Below the pieces are notes generated by a model. It saw only the letters and a program-made list of their open reading frames with translations, did not search any database and was not told the DNA's origin. A stretch of DNA of 64,000 bases from Candidatus Binatia bacterium (GTDB lineage: Bacteria; Desulfobacterota; Binatia; UBA12015), in contig DATCMB010000018.1 of assembly GCA_036563615.1 (NCBI GenBank), forward strand, positions 124,001 through 188,000, written 5' to 3'. The position numbers were made by a program, and so were the translations under genes. Below, one piece after another: positions 25,433 to 33,986 of this stretch (position 1 is the first letter of the stretch; each line of letters opens with the position of its first letter).

Positions 25433-26871
25433 AGCAGCGAGCGCCGCCACCAGTCGCCGCTCGCCTGCCGCTCGGCGGCGTCGGTGAACTCGTAGTCCCA
25501 GAGCCGCCAGCGCACGGCGCGCGGCTTCTCGCCGTCGAACGGGTCGTCGGCGAGCAGAGCGAGCACCGCGGGCGAGCCCTCGCGCAGCTTCGCGAGCAGC
25601 GCCGGCGTGACGACGCGTCCGCTGCGCATCCCGGTCGCGAGCATGCGCTCGAGGTAGAGCGCGTCGAACCAGAGCTGCCAGTCGAGGCGCGGCATGTTGG
25701 GGGCGGTGAACGTCGGCGCGCGGTCGAGGGGGCCCGGCTTCCAGCGGAAGACGTACGGCCGCCACTCGACGCCGTCGACCGTGCCCTCGAGCACGACCTC
25801 CGGTCGGTTGGTGGTCATCACCGCGAAGAGCCCGTAGCCGCTGACCAGGTGCCACGGCGCGAGCGCGTGGAACAGCCGCTCGACGCCGGGCAGCGACGTC
25901 GCGCGGATGCCGAACGCCTGCCCGAGCGAGAGCGGCACGCTGAGCGCGAGCACCAGCGCCGCGACCGCGACGTCGAGCGCGCGCTTCACGCCGCGCTCCG
26001 CGGGACGCGGACCGCGCGAGCCGAGCCGACGCGGCCACACGCGCTCGAGCCAGCCGTCGTCGAGCAGCGGCACGCACAGCACGGCCGACAGCAGGTTGAA
26101 GAAGCCGTAGTTGCCGGTCGCGGCGATCAGGAGCTGCAGGAGGACGAAGCCGACGAACGCGACGAGCCGCGGCACGCGGCCCAGGAAGATCAGCCAGGGC
26201 AGGGCGAGCTCGATCACGAACATCACCGCGCACGACGCCTGCTGGATCCACGCGGGGAGCTGGTGCGCGTACCAGCTCGTCCACGCCGGCAGCGGCTGCG
26301 TCTCGTAGTGGAACTTGAGCGCGTCGAGGCTCCACCACGTCGGGTCGCCGCTCGCGAGCTTCACCCAGCCCGAGAAGAACATCAGCCGGAAGACGAGCCA
26401 GCGCAGCAGCCAGAGCACGATCGGCGAGGGCTCGCGCACGGACGGCGCGTCGAGCCGCCAGGCGGACGGCGCCCAGAAGATCGCGAGGAAGCCGGTCTCG
26501 AGGAGCAGGGCGTCCCACTGGTAGGCGAGGAAGATCTGCCCGACCGAGACCAGCGACAGGTAGAGCCACCACAGCGCGGGCAGGACGACGACCGGCCAGA
26601 TCCCGGCGATCAGCAGCAGCGACAGCACGATGCCCGCGCGGCAGACGAGACGCAGCATCTCCGCGCTCGGGTCGAGCCAGAAGAGCGTCGGGATGCGCAT
26701 CTTGGCGTCGTCGCCGAACACCTCGACGGCGCGCGTCAGGTACGCGCTCGCCGGCAGGATCCCGTCCGGACCGAGCAGACCTTCGACCTGCCACTCGAGC
26801 GAGGCGAACGCCGAGAGGTAGACGACGCCGAGCAGCCGCAGGAAGAGGCGACGCGTGAGAAGGGCGCTCAA
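25411..26871 (-). CDS. Lipase-maturation-factor-like membrane protein
   Basis: A 486-aa polytopic membrane protein resembling lipase maturation factor family proteins (LMF1, PF06762). Several helices lie between residues 10 and 290, with conserved segments SLEWQVEGLLGPDGILPA, YQWDALLLETGF, KLASGDPTWWSLDAL, and a soluble C-terminal part with RLDWQLWFDALY. Eukaryotic LMF1 helps lipases fold in the ER; the bacterial role is unknown. No ATG is suitable near the beginning; TTG 26871 gives a natural N-terminus but is uncertain. Its 3' end overlaps the HAD gene by 22 bp. Confidence 0.85.
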   Translation of the reverse strand: MSALLTRRLFLRLLGVVYLSAFASLEWQVEGLLGPDGILPASAYLTRAVEVFGDDAKMRIPTLFWLDPSAEMLRLVCRAGIVLSLLLIAGIWPVVVLPALWWLYLSLVSVGQIFLAYQWDALLLETGFLAIFWAPSAWRLDAPSVREPSPIVLWLLRWLVFRLMFFSGWVKLASGDPTWWSLDALKFHYETQPLPAWTSWYAHQLPAWIQQASCAVMFVIELALPWLIFLGRVPRLVAFVGFVLLQLLIAATGNYGFFNLLSAVLCVPLLDDGWLERVWPRRLGSRGPRPAERGVKRALDVAVAALVLALSVPLSLGQAFGIRATSLPGVERLFHALAPWHLVSGYGLFAVMTTNRPEVVLEGTVDGVEWRPYVFRWKPGPLDRAPTFTAPNMPRLDWQLWFDALYLERMLATGMRSGRVVTPALLAKLREGSPAVLALLADDPFDGEKPRAVRWRLWDYEFTDAAERQASGDWWRRSLLYEEPPR

Positions 26872-26924
26872 GCGGCCGATGTGAACCGCGGCATCGACGA
26901 GGTGTCAACCGTGAGCCGAGCTTT

Positions 26925-26944
26925 GCGCGTCGCTCGCGACGCGC
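26925..26944. promoter_or_regulatory. Hairpin just upstream of the acyl-CoA ligase gene
   Basis: GCGCGTCG at 26925-26932 pairs with 26937-26944 across a CTCG loop, ending 14 bp before the ligase ATG. It overlaps the place of the ribosome-binding region and could affect translation. This may be chance in GC-rich DNA. Confidence 0.3.
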
Positions 26945-26958
26945 GATAGAAGGTCGGC

Positions 26959-28518
26959 ATGTACCTCGGCACGCGAGCGGAGCAACACCCCGACAAGCCT
27001 GCACTGATCTTTGCCGATCAAGAACGCACCGTCACCTACGGACAGCTCGAGGAGCGCTCGAACCGCGTCGCGCAGGCGCTGCGCGCGTGGGGTCTGCGTC
27101 CGGGCGACGGCATCGCGGTCGTGCTCGCCAACGAGGAGCACTTCTTCGACTTCTACTGGGCGGCGATGCGCTCCGGCCTCTACTTCACGCCGGTCAACTG
27201 GCACCTGTCGACTGAGGAGCTGCGCTACGTCGTCGAGGACTGCGACGCCCGCGTGCTGGTCGCGAACGCGCGCTTCGCGGAGCAGCTCGCGCCGCTCGCG
27301 CAGGGCACGGGCAAGATCGAGCGCTTCGTCTCCGTCGGCGGGACGATCCCGGGCTTCGAGCGCTACGAGGACGCGGTCGCGCCGTTTCCGGCGGAGCGCA
27401 TCCCCGACGAGCGCGAGGGCGCGGCGATGCTGTACTCGTCGGGGACGACGGGGAAGCCGAAGGGCGTCCGGCCGCCGCTGACGCTCGATCCTCCGGGCAC
27501 CGGCGCGGTGGTGCTCACCCTCGCGGCGTTCACCGGCTTCTTCGGCCTCGAGGAGAGCGACACCTACCTGTGCCCCGGGCCGCTCTACCACGCAGCGCCG
27601 CTCGTCTTCACCGCGCTGCAGCATCGCATCGGCGCGACCGCGCTGGTGATGGACCGCTTCGACGCCGAGCGGGCTCTGAAGTACATCGAGCGCTACCGGG
27701 TCACGACCAGCCAGTGGGTGCCGACGCACTTCGTCCGCATGCTGAAGCTCCCGGAGGAGGTGCGCCGGCGCTACGACCTCTCGAGCCTCAAGATCGCGAT
27801 CCACGCCGCGGCGCCGTGCCCGATCCCTGTCAAGGAGAAAATGATCGAGTGGCTCGGCCCGAAGGTGGTCGAGTACTACGCCGGCACCGAGGGCGGCGGC
27901 ACGCTGATCCGCTCCGAGGAGTGGCTGACGCACAAGGGCTCGGTCGGACGGCACTGGGCCGGCGGCAAGGTGTGGATCCTCGACGAGAAGGGCGAGGAGA
28001 TCACCGAGCCGGGCGTCGACGGCGTGGTCTACTTCGAGGCGCCCGAGGACCCGAACGCGCGCTTCCGTTACCACAAGGACGACGCCAAGACGGCCGAGAC
28101 CTACCGCGGCCGGCTGTTCACCCTCGGCGACATCGGCCACCTCGACGAGGAAGGATATCTCTACTTGACGGACCGCCGGTCGCACATGATCATCTCGGGC
28201 GGCGTCAACATCTACCCGCAGGAGGTCGAGAGCTGCCTCGCGACGCACCCGAAGGTCGACGACGTCGCGGTGATCGGCGTGCCGAACGAGGAGATGGGCG
28301 AGGAGGTGAAGGCGGTCGTGCAGCTCGCGCCGGGGGTGCAGCCGTCGCCCGAGGTGGCGCAGGAGCTGATCGACTACGTGCGCGAGCGGATCGCGCACTA
28401 CAAGGCGCCGCGCTCGGTCGACTTCGTCGACGCGCTGCCGCGCCTCGACAACGGGAAGATCTACAAGCGCCTGCTCCGCGACCGCTACTGGTCCGGGCAC
28501 TCCTCGCGGATCGTCTGA
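26959..28518 (+). CDS. AMP-forming acyl-CoA ligase
   Basis: A 519-aa adenylate-forming enzyme that activates a carboxylic acid with ATP and joins it to CoA. The P-loop motif YSSGTTGKPKG is at 159-169, followed by YYAGTEGGG for the adenylate site, and GDIGHLDEEGYLYLTDR plus the catalytic Lys in PRLDNGKIYKR near 505. The organisation fits medium/long-chain or aromatic acyl-CoA synthetases. ATG 26959. A small gene follows 18 bp later, probably co-transcribed. Substrate chain length cannot be read from sequence. Confidence 0.93.
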   Translation: MYLGTRAEQHPDKPALIFADQERTVTYGQLEERSNRVAQALRAWGLRPGDGIAVVLANEEHFFDFYWAAMRSGLYFTPVNWHLSTEELRYVVEDCDARVLVANARFAEQLAPLAQGTGKIERFVSVGGTIPGFERYEDAVAPFPAERIPDEREGAAMLYSSGTTGKPKGVRPPLTLDPPGTGAVVLTLAAFTGFFGLEESDTYLCPGPLYHAAPLVFTALQHRIGATALVMDRFDAERALKYIERYRVTTSQWVPTHFVRMLKLPEEVRRRYDLSSLKIAIHAAAPCPIPVKEKMIEWLGPKVVEYYAGTEGGGTLIRSEEWLTHKGSVGRHWAGGKVWILDEKGEEITEPGVDGVVYFEAPEDPNARFRYHKDDAKTAETYRGRLFTLGDIGHLDEEGYLYLTDRRSHMIISGGVNIYPQEVESCLATHPKVDDVAVIGVPNEEMGEEVKAVVQLAPGVQPSPEVAQELIDYVRERIAHYKAPRSVDFVDALPRLDNGKIYKRLLRDRYWSGHSSRIV

Positions 28519-28536
28519 CGCTCGACGGGGGACGCG

Positions 28537-28770
28537 ATGCCGCTGAAGGTCGTCACGCTCAAGGAGATCGAGCGCATCTTCACCGTCATCGACCGCCTCG
28601 GCGTGTCGCGCGAGGCGGTGGTGATCCCGCTCAAGCCCGCGACGCCGGGCAGCGTCCGCAAGATGCCCAACGGCAAGTACGAGATCGTCGTCGACGCGGA
28701 GCAGCCGCTCGACGACTTCCTCGTCGAGCTCGAGCGTCGGCTACACGAGCTCGGCGCGGTCGCGTCCTGA
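28537..28770 (+). CDS. Unrecognised 77-aa protein after the acyl-CoA ligase
   Basis: A small soluble protein with a LKEIERIFTVIDRL helix, a central VRKMPNGKYEIVVD hairpin-like stretch and an amphipathic C-terminal helix. The ATG follows a GGGGGA ribosome-binding site and lies 18 bp after the ligase, so the two are likely co-expressed. It is convergent with ccmD, 18 bp apart. I recognise no family. Confidence 0.7.
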   Translation: MPLKVVTLKEIERIFTVIDRLGVSREAVVIPLKPATPGSVRKMPNGKYEIVVDAEQPLDDFLVELERRLHELGAVAS

Positions 28771-28788
28771 CGGCTCGCGTCCGGACGC

Positions 28789-28920
28789 TCAGCGCGAGCG
28801 CCGGATCTCTTCGAGCTCGCGCTCGAGGCGCCGCGCCTTGCGGCCGATCGACAGCAGGTAGACGAAGATCGCCAGCCAGACGGCCGTGTAGGCGGCGAAC
28901 AGGTAGTTGAGTCCCTTCAC
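28789..28920 (-). CDS. ccmD: CcmD-like heme exporter subunit
   Basis: A 43-aa single-helix membrane protein: a short N-terminus, a helix at about 6-24, then a basic/acidic cytoplasmic coil ending RRSR. This is the normal size and topology of CcmD, which holds holo-CcmE with CcmC and the CcmAB ATPase. Start is GTG 28920, overlapping the ccmC stop as GTGA. It ends the ccmABCD operon. Confidence 0.82.
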   Translation of the reverse strand: MKGLNYLFAAYTAVWLAIFVYLLSIGRKARRLERELEEIRRSR

Positions 28921-29612
28921 GAGCGGGCGCCCTCCAGCTGCAGCGCAGCAACCGACTCGTCGACCGCGAGAACGCGGGCGCGCAGCGACACGAGCCAGGT
29001 GAACAGCAGGGCCAGCGCGACGCCCGAGACGAGCAGCGTCCAGCCCATGAGCGGGTCCTTGAGCCCGGAGTCGGGCTCGTCGGACAGCATCACCGCCGGG
29101 TGCACGCCGCGCCACAGACGCACGGCGAGGATCAGGAGCGGGATGTCGAGCGTACCGACGATGCCGAGCACCGCCGCGTAGCGCAGGATGGTGTCGTCGT
29201 TGCCGCCGAGCCGGCGCAGCATGAGGTAGGCGGCGTAGATCGCCCACAGCACGACGGTCATCGTCAGGCGCGGGTCCCAGGTCCACCAGACGCCCCAGAT
29301 CGGACGCGCCCAGATCGGTCCGGTGACCAGCACGAGCGTCGTGTAGAGCAGGCCGACCTCGGCGTTGGCGTGCGCGAGCTGGTCGGCGCGTCGGCTGCCG
29401 GTGCGCAGGTACTGCACGCTCGCGATCGCGACGAACACGAAGCCGGCGAATGCCATCCACGCGAGGTTGACGTGGAAGTAGAAGATCCGTTGCACCACGC
29501 CCTGCTCGCGCTCGCTCGGCACGAGGACGAAGACCATGTAGAGCGCGGCGAGCATCGCCACGCAGGTCAGCGCGGGCAGCAGCGTGTCCCGCCAGATGCG
29601 TCTGTCGTTCAT
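28917..29612 (-). CDS. ccmC: Heme exporter protein CcmC
   Basis: A 231-aa inner-membrane protein with six helices that loads heme onto CcmE. The tryptophan-rich WWD domain reads WGVWWTWDPRLT near residues 105-116, with axial His candidates in FYFHVNLAW (about 44-52) and in RGVHPAVM (about 170). ATG 29612. It follows ccmB by 37 bp and overlaps ccmD by four bases. Confidence 0.95.
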   Translation of the reverse strand: MNDRRIWRDTLLPALTCVAMLAALYMVFVLVPSEREQGVVQRIFYFHVNLAWMAFAGFVFVAIASVQYLRTGSRRADQLAHANAEVGLLYTTLVLVTGPIWARPIWGVWWTWDPRLTMTVVLWAIYAAYLMLRRLGGNDDTILRYAAVLGIVGTLDIPLLILAVRLWRGVHPAVMLSDEPDSGLKDPLMGWTLLVSGVALALLFTWLVSLRARVLAVDESVAALQLEGARS

Positions 29613-29649
29613 CTCGTCTCTCGTTCCTCGCGGCTCGCGCAGCAGCCTG

Positions 29650-30309
29650 TCACTCTTCGAGGACGTAGTCGAAGCTCAGCCAGCCGGCGACCGCGAAGAC
29701 GATATCGAACGCGACGAGCGTGAGCAGCCAGGACTGCAGCTCGTCGACGCTCTGCCCGAGCAGGGCGCCGGCCGTGGTCCGCGTTGCCGCGATCAGCAGC
29801 GGCGCGAGCAGCGGGAACATCAGCACCGGCAGCAGCACCTCGCGCGCGCGCGTCCGGCTCGCGATCGCCGCGCACAGCGTGCCGACCGCCGCGATCCCCG
29901 TCACCCCGAGCAGCAGGACGAGCGGCAGGAGCCAGCTCGGCGAGAGCCCGCGCGTGCCGAGCAGCACGCCGATCAGCGGCAGCAGGACGATCGCCGCGAC
30001 GAGCAGCATCAGCAGGTTGCCGATCATCTTGCCGAGGTAGATCGAGCCGCGGTCGATCGGTGCGAGCGCGAGCCCGGTGAGCCCGCCCGCCTCGCGCTCG
30101 AGCACGAAGGAGCGGTTCAGCGACAGCGTGCCCGCGAGCAGCAGCGTCGTCCACGACAGGCCGGCGAGGAAATCTGCCCCGACCAGGCGTTCGGGCTCGA
30201 GCGTGAAGGCGAACACCAGCACGACGAGCAGCGCGAGCAGGAAGACCGACGAGGTCATCTCGCCGGTGCGCAGCTCGATGGCGAGGTCCTTCCGAACGAT
30301 GCTCCACAT
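29650..30309 (-). CDS. ccmB: Heme exporter ABC permease CcmB
   Basis: A 219-aa membrane protein with about six helices, the permease partner of CcmA. Family features include the start VRKDLAIELRT and the EREAGGLTGLALAPIDRGSIY cytoplasmic loop, followed by KMIGNLLML. CcmAB uses ATP to release heme-loaded CcmE from CcmCD. ATG 30309 lies 25 bp after the ccmA stop. Length fits the family. Confidence 0.93.
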   Translation of the reverse strand: MWSIVRKDLAIELRTGEMTSSVFLLALLVVLVFAFTLEPERLVGADFLAGLSWTTLLLAGTLSLNRSFVLEREAGGLTGLALAPIDRGSIYLGKMIGNLLMLLVAAIVLLPLIGVLLGTRGLSPSWLLPLVLLLGVTGIAAVGTLCAAIASRTRAREVLLPVLMFPLLAPLLIAATRTTAGALLGQSVDELQSWLLTLVAFDIVFAVAGWLSFDYVLEE

Positions 30310-30334
30310 GGCGCCTTGCGTGCGACCGCGTCGC

Positions 30335-31084
30335 TCAGCCCTCGAGCCCGGCGAGACGGCGGTAGTCGCGCGCGAGCTCGCTGCTCGTGGGCACTGGGCT
30401 CGCCTCGCCGACCACGCGGCCGCACGCAAGCACTACCGCGCGGTCGGCGAGCGCAGAGGCGCGCGCGAGGTCGTGCGTCACCAGGACGACGGCCGCGCCG
30501 TCGGCGGCGCGCGAGCGGATCTCGCGCTCGAGGAGGTCGCTTCCCGCCTCGTCGAGCGCGGTGAACGGCTCGTCGAGCAGCAGCAGCTCGGGGTGGTGCA
30601 GCGTGGCGCGCGCGATCGCCAGGCGCTGCAGCATTCCGCGCGAGAGCGCGCGCGTCGGACGCTCCATCGCGTGCGCGAGGCCGACGCGCTCGAGGCTCGC
30701 CCGCGCGCGCTGCTCGGCGCCGGCGCCGTCCTCCGCGCCGCGTTCCCCGTACAGGCGGGCGAAGAGCTCGAGGTTCTGGCGCGGGGTCAGGTCCTCGTAG
30801 ACCAGCGGCTCGTGGCCGACGAAGCCGATGCGTCCGAGGACGTCGGGCGTCGGCCGTCCCGGGTGGCAGTCGACGTCGAACAGCGCGAGCGTGCCGGCGC
30901 TCGCTCGCGAGATGCAGGCGAGCAGGCGGAGCAGCGTGCTCTTGCCGGCGCCGTTCGGCCCGAGCACCGCGACCACCTCGCCGGCCGCGACCTGCAGGTC
31001 GACGTCGCGCAGCACCAGACTCATGCCGTACGCCTTGCGCAGGGCGCGAGCCTCGACCAACGTACGCCCCGTCGCGCTCGGCAT
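30335..31084 (-). CDS. ccmA: Heme exporter ATPase CcmA
   Basis: A 249-aa ABC ATPase. Walker A GPNGAGKST, the signature LSRGMLQRLAIAR (Ser-Arg-Gly instead of the usual Ser-Gly-Gly, common in CcmA) and Walker B LLLLDEPF are all present, with the switch in LVTHDLARA. It powers the CcmABCD complex. ATG 31084 is the first gene of the operon; the upstream 172 bp hold an 18-bp palindrome shared with the divergent carboxypeptidase gene. Confidence 0.93.
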   Translation of the reverse strand: MPSATGRTLVEARALRKAYGMSLVLRDVDLQVAAGEVVAVLGPNGAGKSTLLRLLACISRASAGTLALFDVDCHPGRPTPDVLGRIGFVGHEPLVYEDLTPRQNLELFARLYGERGAEDGAGAEQRARASLERVGLAHAMERPTRALSRGMLQRLAIARATLHHPELLLLDEPFTALDEAGSDLLEREIRSRAADGAAVVLVTHDLARASALADRAVVLACGRVVGEASPVPTSSELARDYRRLAGLEG

Positions 31085-31155
31085 GGTGCGCGAGTCTTGC
31101 GTACGGACGGCCAAACTTCCAGCCGCCGCCTCGCGCGCGGCCGTGACCGCGACGC

Positions 31156-31173
31156 CGAAAGTAGGTACTTTCG
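31156..31173. promoter_or_regulatory. 18-bp palindrome between ccmA and the carboxypeptidase gene
   Basis: CGAAAGTAGGTACTTTCG is two perfect 8-bp arms around GG. It is A/T-rich against GC-rich flanks and lies 71 bp upstream of the ccmA ATG and 83 bp upstream of the carboxypeptidase GTG. It looks like an operator for a dimeric regulator; the regulator is unknown. Confidence 0.55.
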
Positions 31174-31256
31174 TCGCGCCGAGGGAAAGACCTTCGCGTG
31201 GTCGCTCGTCAAGTAACAAGGTAGGCGCGCGCTCGCGCCCAAGGGGGGTCGTAGTC

Positions 31257-32411
31257 GTGGACGTCGTGGGGAACCTTCGGAGAGTCGCCGCAGCGCTGCT
31301 CGTGTCGTTGCTTGCCACGAGCGCCGCCGGTGCGCCGGCCGGACGCCCGAGCCTGCCGTACAGTCCCGAAGCGCCGTACCGCGCGGCTCTGCTGATGGAC
31401 GCGGACAGCGGCGAGGTGTTCTTCGCGCACAACGAGAACATGCCGTGGCCGCCCGCGTCCATGGTCAAGATGATGACCGTCTTGATCGCCATGGAGCAGG
31501 TGAAGGCGGGCGCGATCTCGCTCGACGACATGGTCACCGCGTCGGCCTGGGCGAGCCAGATGGGCGGCTCGCAGGTCTACCTCGCGGAGGGCGAGCAGTT
31601 CCCGCTGCGCGACATGCTGAAGGCGATCATGATCTCGTCGGCGAACGACGCTTCCGTCGCGGTCGCCGAGCGCATCGCCGGCTCGACCGACGCGTTCGTC
31701 GAGATGATGAACGCCCGCGCGCGTGAGCTCGGCATGACCAGCTCCGAGTTCCACTCGGTGCACGGCTTGCCGCCCGGGCCCGGTCAGAAGCCCGACCTGA
31801 TGAGCGCCGCGGACCTCGCGAAGCTCGCGCGCAAGCTGATGGAATTCCCCGAGGTGCGCGAGTGGGCGGCGACGACCGAGGCGCCGTTCCGCGACGGCAA
31901 GTTCATCATGCGCAACACGAACCACCTGGTGCGCAACTACCGCGGCGCGACCGGGCTCAAGACCGGCTACTACGCCGCCGCCGGCTTCGAGGTGACGGCG
32001 ACGGCGTCGCGCGACGGGCTGAACCTGATCGCCGTCGTCCTCGGCGCGCCGACCAAGAAGGGCTGCTTCGACGAGGCGGCGAAGCTCCTGTCGAAGGGCT
32101 TCGCGAGCTACCGCGCCGTGCAGCCGGTCAAGGCGGGGCAGTCGGTGGGCGCGCAGATCGCGGTGGCGCGCGGCAAGGAGCGCTTCTTCACCGGCGAGGC
32201 GGCGCGGGACCTCCGCCTGGTGCTGCCGCGTCAGGAGGCGCAGCAGGTCAAGGTCGAGGTGAAGGTGCCCGCGCAGGTCGACGCGCCGGTCGCCAAGGGC
32301 CAGGTGGTCGGCGAGATCATCGCCGTGCAGGGCGACAAGGAGCTCACCCGCATCGAGGTCCTCGCGCCGAAGGACATCGAGCGGACGTCGTGGTGGTCGG
32401 GCTGGTTCTGA
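31257..32411 (+). CDS. D-alanyl-D-alanine carboxypeptidase (PBP5/6 type)
   Basis: A 384-aa penicillin-binding protein that trims pentapeptide stems of peptidoglycan. After a signal peptide (about 1-25) come SxxK at Ser68-Lys71 (SMVK), SAN at 128-130 and KTG near 237. The C-terminal part (about 290-375) is the beta-rich PBP5_C domain, and the end TSWWSGWF looks like the amphipathic membrane anchor. Start is GTG 31257 with AAGGGGGG upstream; no ATG gives a proper signal peptide. It is divergent from ccmA. Confidence 0.93.
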   Translation: MDVVGNLRRVAAALLVSLLATSAAGAPAGRPSLPYSPEAPYRAALLMDADSGEVFFAHNENMPWPPASMVKMMTVLIAMEQVKAGAISLDDMVTASAWASQMGGSQVYLAEGEQFPLRDMLKAIMISSANDASVAVAERIAGSTDAFVEMMNARARELGMTSSEFHSVHGLPPGPGQKPDLMSAADLAKLARKLMEFPEVREWAATTEAPFRDGKFIMRNTNHLVRNYRGATGLKTGYYAAAGFEVTATASRDGLNLIAVVLGAPTKKGCFDEAAKLLSKGFASYRAVQPVKAGQSVGAQIAVARGKERFFTGEAARDLRLVLPRQEAQQVKVEVKVPAQVDAPVAKGQVVGEIIAVQGDKELTRIEVLAPKDIERTSWWSGWF

Positions 32412-32425
32412 GCGCGCGCGGCGCC

Positions 32426-32453
32426 GTCAGCGCGCGCAGCGCGGCGCGCTGAC
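32426..32453. terminator. Hairpin after the carboxypeptidase gene
   Basis: GTCAGCGCGC at 32426-32435 pairs perfectly with 32444-32453 across an 8-nt loop, 14 bp past the stop. There is no U-tract. It lies between two convergent genes. Confidence 0.5.
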
Positions 32454-32561
32454 GCAGGCGTCCGCCAGGAGCGGCAGCGCCCGCGCGCGTCGACGATGGG
32501 GCAGCGGCCGCTCCGCGCTCGTGCCGACGGCGGCTGCTGTGCGCTCGAGCGCTGCCGCGCG

Positions 32562-32628
32562 TCCATCGCGAGGCAGGCTGCGCCGCCACCGCGCTCCATC
32601 GCCGAGGCAGGCTGCGCCGCCACCGCGC
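32562..32628. repeat. Tandem duplication, 33/34 bp, in intergenic DNA
   Basis: Two adjacent copies (32562-32594 and 32595-32628) are identical except for one inserted C. Each starts TCCATCGC and ends CCACCGCGC. They lie 53 bp downstream of the infC stop, in the gap between convergent genes. A recent slippage duplication is the simplest explanation. Confidence 0.75.
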
Positions 32629-32680
32629 TCAGGCCGGCTGCGCTCGCATGGCTCTCGGGCCGGGCGCGCCGGCAGCGCGC

Positions 32681-33379
32681 TCACGCCGGACGCGGCGGCT
32701 GCTGCGGGCGGACGTCCTTTGCTTGTGCTTGTCCGCTCGAACCCGCCTGGCCGGACGCGGACGGCTGACCGCCGCCCGCCTGCGCCGAGCCCGACGCCGC
32801 GGGACGCTGACCGCCGGACGCCGGCTTCTTGCGCTGGCCGGGCGCCATCACCAGGTGCATGACGCGGCCCTCGGTGCGCGGCTCGATCTCGACCCAGCCG
32901 TAGTCCGCGAGCTGGGCCGCGATGCTGGTCAGCTTGCTGCGGCCGAGGTCCTGGTGCGCCATCTCGCGTCCACGGAAGCGCAGCGTGAACTTGACGCGCT
33001 GGCCCTCGCTCAGGAACTCCTGCGCCTTCTTCAGCTGCCGCTCGAGGTCGTGCGCGTCGGTGCCCGGGCGGATCCGCAGCTCCTTGAGCTGCGTGACGTG
33101 CTGCTTCTTCTTCGCCTCGGCGTCTTTCTTCTGCTTCGAGTAGCGGAACTTGCCGTAATCGAGCAGGCGGCACACCGGCGGCTGCGCCATGGGCGCAACC
33201 TCCACCAGGTCGACTTCCGCTTCCTGCGCCATCCGGAGAGCTTCCTCGGTCGGAACGACGCCGAGCTGCTCACCGGACAGGCCGATCAAGCGTACCTGGG
33301 GTACTCTTATTTGACGGTTGGTTCGATGCTCCTCGTCGGGGCGAACGGGCAAGAATCGCGGACCGCGCGGTCGCTGCAT
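32681..33379 (-). CDS. infC: Translation initiation factor IF-3
   Basis: A 232-aa IF-3, which binds the 30S subunit and checks initiator tRNA pairing. The N-domain has [13 protein letters not shown] and [13 protein letters not shown], and the C-domain has [20 protein letters not shown] and VMAPG. About 50 residues of Gln/Ala/Gly/Pro follow the usual end, an unusual extension. Start is ATG 33379 with AAGGAG seven bases upstream, not the rare AUU/AUC that many infC genes use. No rpmI or rplT follows, and no thrS precedes, unlike the common arrangement. It is divergent from the cold-shock gene. Confidence 0.95.
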   Translation of the reverse strand: MQRPRGPRFLPVRPDEEHRTNRQIRVPQVRLIGLSGEQLGVVPTEEALRMAQEAEVDLVEVAPMAQPPVCRLLDYGKFRYSKQKKDAEAKKKQHVTQLKELRIRPGTDAHDLERQLKKAQEFLSEGQRVKFTLRFRGREMAHQDLGRSKLTSIAAQLADYGWVEIEPRTEGRVMHLVMAPGQRKKPASGGQRPAASGSAQAGGGQPSASGQAGSSGQAQAKDVRPQQPPRPA

Positions 33380-33596
33380 AGGACTCCTTTTTTCTGCGAC
33401 GCGAAGCATGAGAGGTAGCACAGCGGCCTGCGGGAACAAACTCCGCAAGCGTTATTGCCCTTGGCGGGACGGCGGTGGTAAGAGCGGCGCGGTTTTGAAT
33501 CTGTATCCGGGCGACGTTGCGATCGTCGACAGCTGTCGGGTCACGAACGCGCACCACAGGAGGGCGCACCCGGAGAAGGGCTGGAGGAGCACCGGT

Positions 33597-33797
33597 ATGC
33601 CTCAGGGGAAGGTGAAGTGGTTCAACCCGCAGAAGGGCTTCGGATTCATCGAGCAGGAGGGGGGCGAGGACATCTTCGTGCACTACTCGGCGATCGCCGG
33701 CCAGGGGTACAAGACGCTGGAGGAGGGCCAGATCGTCGAGTTCGAGGTCGTACCGGGCCGTAAGGGATCCCAGGCCGCGAACGTTCAGAAGCTATAG
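33597..33797 (+). CDS. Cold-shock protein (CspA family)
   Basis: A 66-aa single-stranded nucleic-acid-binding OB-fold protein. RNP1 is KGFGFI at 13-18 and RNP2 is DIFVHYS at 25-31, both complete. The ATG has GGAGGAG upstream. A 216-bp gap to the divergent infC start leaves room for a long 5' leader, as is usual for csp mRNAs. A canonical terminator follows 11 bp after the stop, so this is a single-gene transcript. Confidence 0.97.
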   Translation: MPQGKVKWFNPQKGFGFIEQEGGEDIFVHYSAIAGQGYKTLEEGQIVEFEVVPGRKGSQAANVQKL

Positions 33798-33808
33798 CTT
33801 TACGACCG

Positions 33809-33840
33809 GGGCGTGAGGGCTGCGGCCCTCACGCCCTTTT
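33809..33840 (+). terminator. Rho-independent terminator of the cold-shock gene
   Basis: A 12-bp perfect stem (GGGCGTGAGGGC at 33809-33820, complement at 33825-33836) with a TGCG tetraloop is followed by TTTT. It begins 11 bp past the csp stop. This is the only textbook intrinsic terminator I find in the window. Confidence 0.92.
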
Positions 33841-33986
33841 GCTCCGCGCGCGCTTCGCGTCGCAGCGGAGCGGCGCGACGCCATCGCGTCGCGCAAGGCC
33901 GTCAGGGTGCCCGTTCCCGCGCCTCCGTACCGGGCACGAGGGCGGCAACGCCAAAGCCGTGACGGTGCGTCCCCGTCGCGGCAACG

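Noticed and set aside
32412..32680. Ribosomal protein genes rpmI/rplT after infC
   Set aside because: The 269 bp hold only a hairpin and a tandem duplication; no basic short frame resembles L35 or L20.
33380..33596. Riboswitch or ribosomal-protein leader before infC or the cold-shock gene
   Set aside because: No known conserved aptamer core is visible. The cold-shock leader may fold, but nothing supports a specific class.
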